A stretch of DNA of 31,500 bases. It comes from DAOTTI01 sp034437795. GTDB taxonomy: Bacteria; Chloroflexota; UBA11872; UBA12225. Below the pieces are notes generated by a model. The model made no database searches and had not been told where the DNA came from. It saw nothing but the letters and a program-made list of their open reading frames with translations. The position numbers and the translations under genes are program-made. This document shows, piece by piece, positions 6,444-13,558 of the stretch (position 1 is its first letter; the number at the start of each line of letters is the position of its first letter). The DNA lies in contig DAOTTI010000281.1 of NCBI GenBank assembly GCA_034437795.1, positions 1-31,500 on the forward strand, given 5' to 3'.

Positions 6444-8174
6444 TCATGGCGATTCCTGGCCCAGTATTCGAGCGTTTGGCTGGGTGACGGCGCCCCTGGA
6501 GGCGGAGCTCACCAGGGCCATGTACTTGGCAAAGACGCCGGAGGTGTAGCGCGGCGGCGGCTCCTGCCACGCCGCCAGGCGGCGGCGGATCTCGTCGTCC
6601 GAGAGCTCGGCATCGATGCGGCGCTGCTCGATGTCGATCGCGATCATGTCGCCGTCACGGAGCGCGGCGATCGGGCCACCGAGCGCGGCCTCCGGGGAGA
6701 CGTGTCCCACCATGAACCCGTGCGTCCCGCCGCTAAAGCGCCCGTCGGTCACGAGAGAGACGCTCTCACCCAGCCCGGCGCCCTGCACCGCCGCCGTCAC
6801 GCCGAGCATCTCCCGCATGCCCGGGCCACCGCGCGGCCCTTCGTAGCGGATGACGATCACGTCGCCGCGCTGGATCTGGCCGTGCGTCACGGCCGCCATG
6901 GCGTCTTCCTCCCGCTCAAAGATGCGGGCGGGGCCGCGGTGGTAGGTCTTGTCGTAGCCGGCCACCTTGATGACGCAGCCTTCGGGGGCGATGTTGCCCT
7001 TGAGGATCACTAGGCCGCCGTGGGGCTTGATGGGATGGGACAGGGGCCGGACCACGTCCTGCCCGGGCGCCTCCTGCGCCGCGGCCGCCTCCTGGGCCAG
7101 GGTCTGGCCGGTGACCGTCAGACAGGTGCCGTCCAGCAGGCCGCCGTCGAGCAGGCGCCTGGCGACGAGGGGGATGCCGCCGGCACGGTCCAGGTCCACG
7201 GCCACGTAGCGCCCGCCGGGCTTGAGGTCGCAGATCAGGGGCGTCCGGCGGCTGATGCGGTCGAAGTCGTCGATGGAGAGGTCGACGCCAGCCTCGCTGG
7301 CCATGGCCAGGAGATGGAGCACGGCGTTGGTCGAGCCGCCGGAGGCGACCACGCCGGCGATGGCGTTTGCGAACGCAGCGCGGGTGGCGATGTCCCGCGG
7401 GCGCAGGTCACGCCGGAGCACGTCCATCACCAGCTCACCCGTGCGCACGGCGACCGTATCCTTGCGCAGATCGACCGCCGGCACGCTATTGAACCCGAGG
7501 GGCGAGAGCCCGATGAACTCCATGGCCATGGCCATGGTATTGGCGGTGTACTGGCCCCCACAGGCCCCCGCGCCGGGGCAGGCGTGGTCCTCGATGGCCT
7601 TGAGCTCATCGTCGGAGATCTTGCCGGCGGCGCGGGCGCCGACCGCCTCGAAGACCTCGACAATGGTGAGATCACGCCCCTTCCACTTGCCGGGCATGAT
7701 GGAGCCGCCGTAGAGCACCACGCCGGGGCGGTTGAGGCGCAGCAGGGCCATGGCGCCGGCGGGGATGGTCTTGTCGCAACCCACGATGACCACCAGGGCA
7801 TCGAACATGTGCCCGCGTGCCACCAGCTCGATGGAATCGGCGATCACTTCGCGGCTGACCAGCGACGCCTTCATACCTTCAGTGCCCATGGTTACGCCAT
7901 CGCTGATGGCGATGGTGTTCACCTCCATCGGGGTCCCGCCGGCGCGGCGGACCCCCTCCTTGACCTTCTCCGCTAGCCGTCGGAGGTGGAAGTTGCAGGG
8001 CATGGTCTCGACCCAGGAATGGAAGACGCCGACGATGGGGCGCCGGAGGTCGTCGTCGGTAAAGCCGATGGCCTTGAGCATGGCGCGCGCGGGGGCGCGA
8101 TCACGGCCCTCAAGCTGTACGCGGCTGATACGGCGCAGGTCGTCCATCGGTGAAGCAGGGTGTGGCGCGGACAC
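6444..8174 (-). CDS. ilvD: Dihydroxy-acid dehydratase
   Basis: The 576-residue protein is full length for IlvD/Edd-family dihydroxy-acid dehydratase. This enzyme dehydrates 2,3-dihydroxy-isovalerate and 2,3-dihydroxy-3-methylvalerate in valine, isoleucine and coenzyme A precursor synthesis. The three iron-sulfur cysteines are present: C60 in 'ETMPCNFH', C133 in 'VGCDKTIPA' and C205 in 'GACGGQYTANTM'. That set is typical of the [2Fe-2S] enzymes. Also seen are 'SDGVTMGTEGM', 'SGGSTNAVLHLLA' and 'TDGRFSGGTHG'. The GTG at 8174 is chosen over the ATG nine codons in because AGGAGG lies eight bases upstream. A minus-strand TACAAT at 8212-8217 is a likely -10 box. It is divergent from the thiamine island and has no other branched-chain gene beside it. 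Confidence 0.96.
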   Translation of the reverse strand: MSAPHPASPMDDLRRISRVQLEGRDRAPARAMLKAIGFTDDDLRRPIVGVFHSWVETMPCNFHLRRLAEKVKEGVRRAGGTPMEVNTIAISDGVTMGTEGMKASLVSREVIADSIELVARGHMFDALVVIVGCDKTIPAGAMALLRLNRPGVVLYGGSIMPGKWKGRDLTIVEVFEAVGARAAGKISDDELKAIEDHACPGAGACGGQYTANTMAMAMEFIGLSPLGFNSVPAVDLRKDTVAVRTGELVMDVLRRDLRPRDIATRAAFANAIAGVVASGGSTNAVLHLLAMASEAGVDLSIDDFDRISRRTPLICDLKPGGRYVAVDLDRAGGIPLVARRLLDGGLLDGTCLTVTGQTLAQEAAAAQEAPGQDVVRPLSHPIKPHGGLVILKGNIAPEGCVIKVAGYDKTYHRGPARIFEREEDAMAAVTHGQIQRGDVIVIRYEGPRGGPGMREMLGVTAAVQGAGLGESVSLVTDGRFSGGTHGFMVGHVSPEAALGGPIAALRDGDMIAIDIEQRRIDAELSDDEIRRRLAAWQEPPPRYTSGVFAKYMALVSSASRGAVTQPNARILGQESP

Positions 8175-8211
8175 GGCGGGAACCTCCTGTAAGCCTGCGA
8201 GGACTGCACAG

Positions 8212-8217
8212 ATTGTA
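8212..8217 (-). promoter_or_regulatory. Putative ilvD -10 box (TACAAT)
   Basis: On the minus strand TACAAT lies 38 bases before the GTG start, giving a predicted leader of about 30 bases with AGGAGG near its end. No convincing -35 box is visible. Confidence 0.4.
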
Positions 8218-8330
8218 CGGGCATCACCTGCTGCCCTTCACGCTGGCGGCTGCTGCCCAGCGCGGCGGTGCCGCGCGCCCCGCGGTGAACCGCGCCCATG
8301 CGGCTGAGCGCGATGTACAAGTGCAAGAGG

Positions 8331-8336
8331 TACAAT
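8331..8336 (+). promoter_or_regulatory. Putative -10 box of the first thiamine transcript
   Basis: TACAAT stands 57 bases before the first TPP riboswitch. A start about seven bases downstream would put the whole aptamer in the leader RNA. No good -35 box is visible. Confidence 0.35.
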
Positions 8337-8392
8337 GACGTTGGATCACCGCTGGGTAGCAGCCAGCGGATGCTGACAACGAGATAGAGAGC

Positions 8393-8511
8393 GCACTAGG
8401 GGTGCCGATTCTGCTGAGAGGCCGCGAGGCCAGACCGGCCCGCCGTTGGGCCGCCGGCCTGTGGCCAACCCTCACGACCTGATCTGGGTAATGCCAGCGA
8501 AGGGAATGTGC
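8393..8511 (+). ncRNA. TPP riboswitch (THI element) 1
   Basis: The conserved THI elements appear in order: GGGGTGCC (8399-8406), GCTGAGA (8413-8419), ACCCTCACGACCTGATCTGG (8468-8487) and GTAATGCCAGCGAAGGGA (8488-8505). P1 can be formed by GCAC (8393-8396) with GTGC (8508-8511). The variable P3 arm is about 45 bases, GC-rich and self-complementary. It senses thiamine pyrophosphate and controls the downstream cytX-thiDME-thiW-ecf genes. The expression platform is the terminator hairpin at 8541-8577. Confidence 0.95.
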
Positions 8512-8540
8512 CTGCGCCAGCGCGCGACCGGCCAGCCAGG

Positions 8541-8577
8541 ACCGCCCCCGCTCCCAAACGGGTGGCGGTTTCTTCGT
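8541..8577 (+). terminator. Intrinsic terminator of TPP riboswitch 1
   Basis: ACCGCC pairs with GGCGGT and the inner CCCG with CGGG, followed by the T-rich tail TTCTTCGTCT. It lies 30 bases after the aptamer and 135 bases before cytX. This is the arrangement expected of a riboswitch that stops transcription when TPP is bound. Confidence 0.75.
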
Positions 8578-8711
8578 CTCAGGCCCCTGCGGCGAACCAG
8601 CGCCCGCCCGAAGTGCGCTCGAAACACGGAGCGTCGAAGGAGCAGCCGGCGTGTGGGACGCCGACGATCCGCCGCTGGGCTGCCTCCCGTCGACCGCGCA
8701 AGGAGCGCCGC

Positions 8712-10082
8712 ATGGCCACCGTCCTTCAATATGCGCGCGAGTTCGGAGTGAGACCGGTTCCACCGCAGCACCGCGTCATGGGAACCTGGGACAACTTCGT
8801 GCTGTGGGCCGATCTCGGGATCAGCTTTCTGGTGATGGTGGTGGGTATGTTCCTGGTTCCGGGCCTTGGCCTGGGACCGGCGCTGCTCGCCATTCTCGCT
8901 GGCGCGGTGATCGGCAACCTGCTGCTCGGTCTGGCCGCGACCGCCGGCAGTGACACAGGGGTGCCGACCATGGTCTTGCTGCGGGGATGTCTCGGCCTGC
9001 GAGGCTCGTACGTGCCGACGGTGCTTAACGTCCTGCAGCTCATCGGCTGGGCGGCGTTCGAGGTGATCGTGATGGCGCAGGCCGCCGACGCGCTGGCGAT
9101 GCGCTTCTTCGGCTGGCCATCGCGCTATCACGGGTGGGTGCTCGCCTTCACCGCGCTGACCGCGCTGATGGCGATCGGCGGACCGATCGTGGTCACCAAG
9201 CAGTGGCTGGAGAAGTTCGCCGTCTGGGCTGTCCTGATTACCACCAGCTGGATCACCATCTCCCTGCTCACGTCCCGCGACCTCGGCGAGCTGTGGCGCA
9301 GACCAGGCGACGGGAGCATGTCCTTCTGGCTGGCCGTGGACCTAGTGGTGGCGATGCCCATCTCCTGGTTCCCGCTGGTGGCCGATTACAGCCGGTTTTC
9401 TCGCTCGCGGCGGGCGGCCTTCTGGGGTACAGGGCTTGGTTACTTTGTCCCACACGTCTGGTTCTATGCCCTGGGCGCCTTGCTGGTGCTGGCCATGGGC
9501 GTGCAGGGCGATCCCAACGCGCCGGTCGCGCCCCTGCTGGGTGCGATCGCCGGGCTCACCGCCGGCTGGCTGGCGCTCTTCGTCCTACTGGTCGACGAGA
9601 CGGACGAGGCGTTCGCCAACGTCTACTCGACGGCCGTGTCGATCCAGAACCTGCTGCCCCAGGTGAGCCAGCGCCTGCTGGTCCTGCTGATCAGCGCGGT
9701 CGTGCTGGCCATCGCCTGGATCGTGCCGCTGACGCAGTACGAGAGCTTCCTGCTCCTGATCGGCTCGGCCTTCGTGCCGTTGCTGGGCGTGCTGGCCGCG
9801 GACTATTTCGTGCTGCGCGGGCGGCGCTACGACGTGGCGGAGCTGTTTGAGCCTGGAGGGGTGTACTGGTACTCGCGGGGGATCAACTGGCGGGGGATCG
9901 CCGCCTGGGCGAGTGGCGTGGCCACCTACCTGGCCATCTCCGGCCTGCCGTCGCTGGGTATCCAGGGATTGGCCCCCTGGCTCGGCGCGTCGCTCCCCGG
10001 CTTCATCGTCGCGTTCGTGCTCTACGTCGCGCTGAGCCGCGTGGCCGCCCGCCAGCCCCTGGCCCAGATGGCGAGGTCGTAG
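8712..10082 (+). CDS. cytX: NCS1-family transporter, CytX-type HMP permease
   Basis: The 456-residue integral membrane protein of the NCS1 nucleobase:cation symporter family has about twelve hydrophobic segments. 'GTWDNFVLWADLGISFLVMVVG' near the N-terminus is the usual TM1 region. 'PISWFPLVADYSRFSRS' in the middle is the family signature loop. Because a TPP riboswitch controls it and thiD follows, the CytX subgroup, thought to import hydroxymethylpyrimidine, is the best assignment. The ATG at 8712 is chosen because AAGGAG lies directly upstream; the frame stays open back into the riboswitch, but those codons overlap the terminator and cannot be coding. The NCS1 family is certain. The substrate is inferred from riboswitch and context. 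Confidence 0.88.
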   Translation: MATVLQYAREFGVRPVPPQHRVMGTWDNFVLWADLGISFLVMVVGMFLVPGLGLGPALLAILAGAVIGNLLLGLAATAGSDTGVPTMVLLRGCLGLRGSYVPTVLNVLQLIGWAAFEVIVMAQAADALAMRFFGWPSRYHGWVLAFTALTALMAIGGPIVVTKQWLEKFAVWAVLITTSWITISLLTSRDLGELWRRPGDGSMSFWLAVDLVVAMPISWFPLVADYSRFSRSRRAAFWGTGLGYFVPHVWFYALGALLVLAMGVQGDPNAPVAPLLGAIAGLTAGWLALFVLLVDETDEAFANVYSTAVSIQNLLPQVSQRLLVLLISAVVLAIAWIVPLTQYESFLLLIGSAFVPLLGVLAADYFVLRGRRYDVAELFEPGGVYWYSRGINWRGIAAWASGVATYLAISGLPSLGIQGLAPWLGASLPGFIVAFVLYVALSRVAARQPLAQMARS

Positions 10083-10297
10083 GACGATGCATCCCAGGGA
10101 TTTGCTCGAGCGCCATGCCCAACGATGGCGTCGCGCGGCGCGCCTTCGGACGAGATTAGTCCGGATGATCGACGCCGCACGCGCTGCCCCTTGCCCTTTG
10201 CGGGCTCAGCGCAGCGCTATCTCTTCTTTCTCGTTGAGCCGGGGGCCTGCGAAGCGGCTGGCGCTGAGGGCTCCCCAGGCCAGACAGGGTGGACAGG

Positions 10298-11233
10298 ATG
10301 AGAACAGACGGAAGACCACGAGCACAACCGTCACCGCGCCACAGCGCGCGACAGCGGTGGGGCCGGCCAGTGGCGCTGACCATTGCCGGCTCGGACTCCG
10401 GCGGCGGGGCCGGGATCCAAGCCGATCTGAAGACGTTTCAGGCGCTGGGCGTCTACGGGACGAGCGCCATCACGGCCATCACCGCCCAGAATACCCTGGG
10501 CGTCCGCGCCGTGCATGAGATCCCCGCGGACGTGGTCGGGGCGCTGAGCGACGCCGTGGTCGAGGACATCGGCGTGGATGGCGTCAAGACGGGCATGCTG
10601 GCCAGCGCGGCGATCATTGGCGCGGTGGCGGACCGGATCCGGCGCTGGGACCTGCAGCGCGTGCTGGTGGTGGATCCGGTGATGGTGGCCAAGAGCGGCG
10701 ACCGCCTGCTGCGCGAGGATGCCGTCGCAGCGCTGGCGAGCGAGCTACTGCCGCTGGCGGCGGTGGTCACCCCGAACCTGCCGGAGGCGGAGGTCCTCGT
10801 CGGCCGGCCGATCCGCACCGACGATGAGGTCCGCCAGGCGGCGCGCGACATCGCCGCCCTCGGCCCGCGCGCCGTGGTGCTGAAGGGCGGCCATCGGGGC
10901 GGAGACATGGCGGCCGATCTTCTGTTCGACGGCAGGGAGTTTCATAGCTTTGCGGCGCCCCGCGTGCCGACCAGAGCGATCCATGGCACGGGGTGCACGT
11001 TCTCCGCCGCGATCGCCGCCCAGCTCGCGCTCGGCGCCGGCATCGTGGAGGCGGTGAGAGCAGCGAAGGCGTATCTGACCGAGGCCATCCGGCAGGCCAG
11101 GCCACTCGGCGCGGGGCACGGCCCGGTGGAGCACGACTGGCTGGTGGTCCGCCGGCCCCTGCCGGCCGAGGCAGCGGGAGTGGAGAGGGCTAACGATGGC
11201 GAACCGGCGGCCGGCAGGGATGACGGCGAGTAA
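10298..11233 (+). CDS. thiD: Hydroxymethylpyrimidine (phosphate) kinase
   Basis: ThiD phosphorylates 4-amino-5-hydroxymethyl-2-methylpyrimidine and then its monophosphate, giving HMP-PP. The 311-residue ribokinase-fold protein shows 'LTIAGSDSGGGAGIQADLKTF', 'GVDGVKTGML', 'VVDPVMVAKSG', 'VTPNLPEAE' and the catalytic anion hole 'IHGTGCTFSAAIAA', all standard for ThiD. The first 25 or so residues and a charged C-terminal tail of about 30 residues extend beyond the usual 260-270. The ATG at 10298 is used; a GTG three codons upstream is the alternative, and neither has a strong Shine-Dalgarno site. The 215-bp gap after cytX has two small hairpins (near 10111-10130 and 10147-10163) but no second riboswitch. 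Confidence 0.94.
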   Translation: MRTDGRPRAQPSPRHSARQRWGRPVALTIAGSDSGGGAGIQADLKTFQALGVYGTSAITAITAQNTLGVRAVHEIPADVVGALSDAVVEDIGVDGVKTGMLASAAIIGAVADRIRRWDLQRVLVVDPVMVAKSGDRLLREDAVAALASELLPLAAVVTPNLPEAEVLVGRPIRTDDEVRQAARDIAALGPRAVVLKGGHRGGDMAADLLFDGREFHSFAAPRVPTRAIHGTGCTFSAAIAAQLALGAGIVEAVRAAKAYLTEAIRQARPLGAGHGPVEHDWLVVRRPLPAEAAGVERANDGEPAAGRDDGE

Positions 11234-11257
11234 TCGCTACGCGGAGGCCAGCGGGAG

Positions 11258-12133
11258 ATGAGCGGTTCGTCGCCCACCGATGCCGGTGCGGTCCTGGCGG
11301 CCATCCGCGCGCAACGGCCCCTGGTGCATTGCCTGACCAATGAGGTCACTATCGGCCGCGTCGCCGACGCGCTGGGCGCGGTAGGCGCGTTGCCGGTGAT
11401 GGCCAGCGCACCCGAGGAGGCGGCGGAGATGGTCGAGCAGGCCCAGGCCCTGGTCCTGAACCTTGGCACACCGAGCGCGGCCAGGTGGGCGGCGGCACGG
11501 GCGGCGGGCGCACGGGCGCGGTCGATCGGCGTGCCGGTGGTTCTCGACCCGGTCGGATGCGGGGCCACCGCCTGGCGTACCAGCCAGGCACGCAGGCTCT
11601 TCGACGAGGTCCGCGCCACCATTGTCCGAGGTAATGGGCCCGAGGTGGCCGCTCTGGCCGGCCTGCCGCCGGTAGCGGCCGGATACAAGCTGCGCGGTGT
11701 TACGGCGGTGCCGCACACGGCAGACCCGGCCGCGGCAGGGGCCGGCCCGCAGGGGGATGGCTTGGAGCGGCGCCGACAGCTCGCGATGCAGGCCAGCCGC
11801 GCGCTGGGGTGCACGGTCGTGCTCACCGGGCGCACCGACGTGGTGGCCAGAAGTGACCAGGCATGGTGCCGGCCGGCGGACCTTCCCTTGCTGGAGCGGG
11901 TGGTCGGCGCTGGAGACGTCGTGACCGCGCTCATCGCGGCCGGCCGCGCCGTGATCGCCGATGACGTGGCGGCGAGCTGGAGCGGCCTGGCCATCTTCGG
12001 CCGCGCGGCGCACCTGGCCGTGGAGGGCGCGGCCGGTCCGGGGAGCTTCTGGCCCCGCCTGCTCGACGCGCTGAGCGGCCTGCGCGGGGCCGACCTCAGC
12101 GACCAGCCCTGCGACGACGGAGCGCACCGATGA
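11258..12133 (+). CDS. thiM: Hydroxyethylthiazole kinase
   Basis: ThiM phosphorylates 4-methyl-5-(2-hydroxyethyl)thiazole for thiamine salvage. The 291-residue protein carries the family motifs 'PLVHCLTNEVT', 'LPVMASAPEEAAEMV', 'ALVLNLGT', 'VVLDPVGCGAT' and 'RGNGPEVAALAG'. The anion-hole motif is 'VGAGDVV' (GAGD at 217-220) instead of the GTGC usual in ThiM. GAGD is the ribokinase-type motif with a catalytic aspartate, so the protein should be active. There is also an Ala/Gly-rich insert around 150-172. It overlaps thiE by four bases (ATGA), which implies translational coupling in the thiDME segment. Confidence 0.93.
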   Translation: MSGSSPTDAGAVLAAIRAQRPLVHCLTNEVTIGRVADALGAVGALPVMASAPEEAAEMVEQAQALVLNLGTPSAARWAAARAAGARARSIGVPVVLDPVGCGATAWRTSQARRLFDEVRATIVRGNGPEVAALAGLPPVAAGYKLRGVTAVPHTADPAAAGAGPQGDGLERRRQLAMQASRALGCTVVLTGRTDVVARSDQAWCRPADLPLLERVVGAGDVVTALIAAGRAVIADDVAASWSGLAIFGRAAHLAVEGAAGPGSFWPRLLDALSGLRGADLSDQPCDDGAHR

Positions 12134-12786
12134 ACATGAATGCCGTACGCCGCGCCGTGCGGCTCTACGTGCTGGCCGATACCGGCCTGGTGCCCGGCGA
12201 TCGCCTTGGCGAGGTCATCGCCGCCGCCATCCGCGGCGGGGCCACCATGGTGCAGCTGCGCGCCAAGTCCGCGACCACCCTGGAGCAGATCCGCCTGGCG
12301 CGAAAGCTCCTGACCCTGTGCCGCGGGGCGGGGGTGCCGCTCATCGTGAACGATCGCGTCGACGTGGCCCTGGCCGCCGGCGCCGACGGGGTCCACGTCG
12401 GGCACATCGGCGTGGAGGACATCGAGCCGCAGGACGCGCGCCGGCTGATGGGCGGGAGCGCCATTGTGGGCGTGTCGGTGGCCAGCGGGGCGGAGGCGCG
12501 CGAGGCCCAGGCGCGGGGCGCGAGCTACGTGTCTGCCGGGCCGATCTATGCCACCGGCACCAAGGCGAACGCCGGCCCCGCAGCGGGAGAGGCGTTGCTG
12601 CGGGCAGTGCGCGCCGCCACTGACCTGCCCCTGGTGGCGATCGGCGGGATCACGGCCGACCGGGCCCCGCGATGTCTCGCTGCCGGCGCGGATGGGGTGT
12701 GCGTTGGGGCGGCCATCCTGCTGGCGCCCGACGCAGAGGCCGCGGCGCGGGCGTTCGTAACTCGCGTGGCGCAGCAGCCGGCATGA
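12130..12786 (+). CDS. thiE: Thiamine-phosphate synthase
   Basis: ThiE joins HMP pyrophosphate and thiazole phosphate to make thiamine phosphate. The 218-residue TIM barrel shows 'GGATMVQLRAKSATT', 'LIVNDRVDVALAAGADGVHVG', 'GVSVASGAEAREAQARGASYV', 'GPIYATGTKANAG' and 'PLVAIGGITADRA', all diagnostic. The Mg-binding loop after 'HVG' carries three extra residues, 'HIG', before 'VED', an apparent 9-bp duplication. The loop aspartate is kept at D97. The ATG overlaps the thiM stop. No terminator is evident before thiW, 140 bp downstream, so both probably lie on the riboswitch-controlled transcript. Confidence 0.95.
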   Translation: MNMNAVRRAVRLYVLADTGLVPGDRLGEVIAAAIRGGATMVQLRAKSATTLEQIRLARKLLTLCRGAGVPLIVNDRVDVALAAGADGVHVGHIGVEDIEPQDARRLMGGSAIVGVSVASGAEAREAQARGASYVSAGPIYATGTKANAGPAAGEALLRAVRAATDLPLVAIGGITADRAPRCLAAGADGVCVGAAILLAPDAEAAARAFVTRVAQQPA

Positions 12787-12928
12787 TGATCATGCGCTGA
12801 GCGGGCGCGGGACGCCGCGAACCGAAGCCAGACGGACGGTGCACCACCTGGCGCCGGGCGTCGCAGCCAGAAGCGGCCTCCCTGGGCGCCCGTTCACAGC
12901 GATCTACTGAGAAAGGACGGTGAAGCGT

Positions 12929-13531
12929 ATGGTAGGGGCAGGGTTAGGCGCTCGTGGGCAGGAGCGTGGCGTACACGAGCTACCGGTGACGCAGCGGCTG
13001 GCCCTGGCGGCGACCTTCGTGGCGCTCGGGGTCGTGCTGTCGGCGTTCGCCATACCCGTCGGGCCAGCGCGGGTCTTTCCCTTCCAGCACATGATCAATG
13101 TGATCACGGGGGTGCTGCTTGGACCGTGGCATGCGATGCTGGTGGCCTTCGCCATCAGCGTCATCCGCAACGCCCTGGGCACGGGGACCTTCCTGGCCTT
13201 CCCCGGCTCCTTGTTCGGTGCCCTGCTGGTGGGCCTTGGCTATCACTACGTCCGGCGGACGGATGCCATGGCCGCCCTGGAGCCGGTAGGGACGGCCCTG
13301 GTGGGCGCCCTGGTCGGGTACGCGCTGATCGCGCCCCTGGCGGCGCCGGCATTGCTGCTGGGGTTCATCCGCGCCAATCCGCCGTCGCCCGTGCCGTACC
13401 TGGGCCTGTTTACCGGACCCCTGGCGCTGATGGCCTCCTTCGCTGTCAGCAGCATCCCCGGGGCCGTACTGGGCTATCTCGTCCTGCGCGCCCTGCGCCG
13501 CGCCGGCATCCTGCACCGGTATGCGGGCTAG
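12929..13531 (+). CDS. thiW: ECF transporter substrate-binding (S) subunit ThiW
   Basis: This roughly 200-residue protein has about five to six hydrophobic segments. It contains the ThiW signature: 'GPARVFPFQHMINVITGVLLGP', 'AFAISVIRNALGTGTFLAFPGS' and 'FGALLVGLGYHY'. ThiW is the membrane-embedded S component predicted to bind the thiazole moiety of thiamine. It works with an energy-coupling module of two ATPases and one T subunit, encoded here directly downstream. The ATG at 12929 lies eleven bases after AAGGA. A GTG at 12920 sits too close to that site. The link to thiM and to a TPP riboswitch supports thiazole as substrate. Confidence 0.92.
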   Translation: MVGAGLGARGQERGVHELPVTQRLALAATFVALGVVLSAFAIPVGPARVFPFQHMINVITGVLLGPWHAMLVAFAISVIRNALGTGTFLAFPGSLFGALLVGLGYHYVRRTDAMAALEPVGTALVGALVGYALIAPLAAPALLLGFIRANPPSPVPYLGLFTGPLALMASFAVSSIPGAVLGYLVLRALRRAGILHRYAG

Positions 13532-13558
13532 CGTGGGTTCCGGTGGACGTGGTCGGCC

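Noticed and set aside
8508..8711. Long N-terminal extension of CytX (68 codons)
   Set aside because: The codons overlap the riboswitch end and its terminator. The ATG at 8712 has an ideal ribosome site.
10083..10297. A further TPP riboswitch upstream of thiD, and likewise upstream of thiW at 12787-12919 and of pdxS
   Set aside because: I looked for the CTGAGA and ACCTGAT...GGGTAAT...GGGA elements and found none in these gaps.
10942..12405. 487-codon minus-strand frame opposite thiD-thiM-thiE
   Set aside because: The sense strand encodes three clear enzymes. The antisense frame is Ser/Arg/Pro/Ala-rich and open only because of high GC content.
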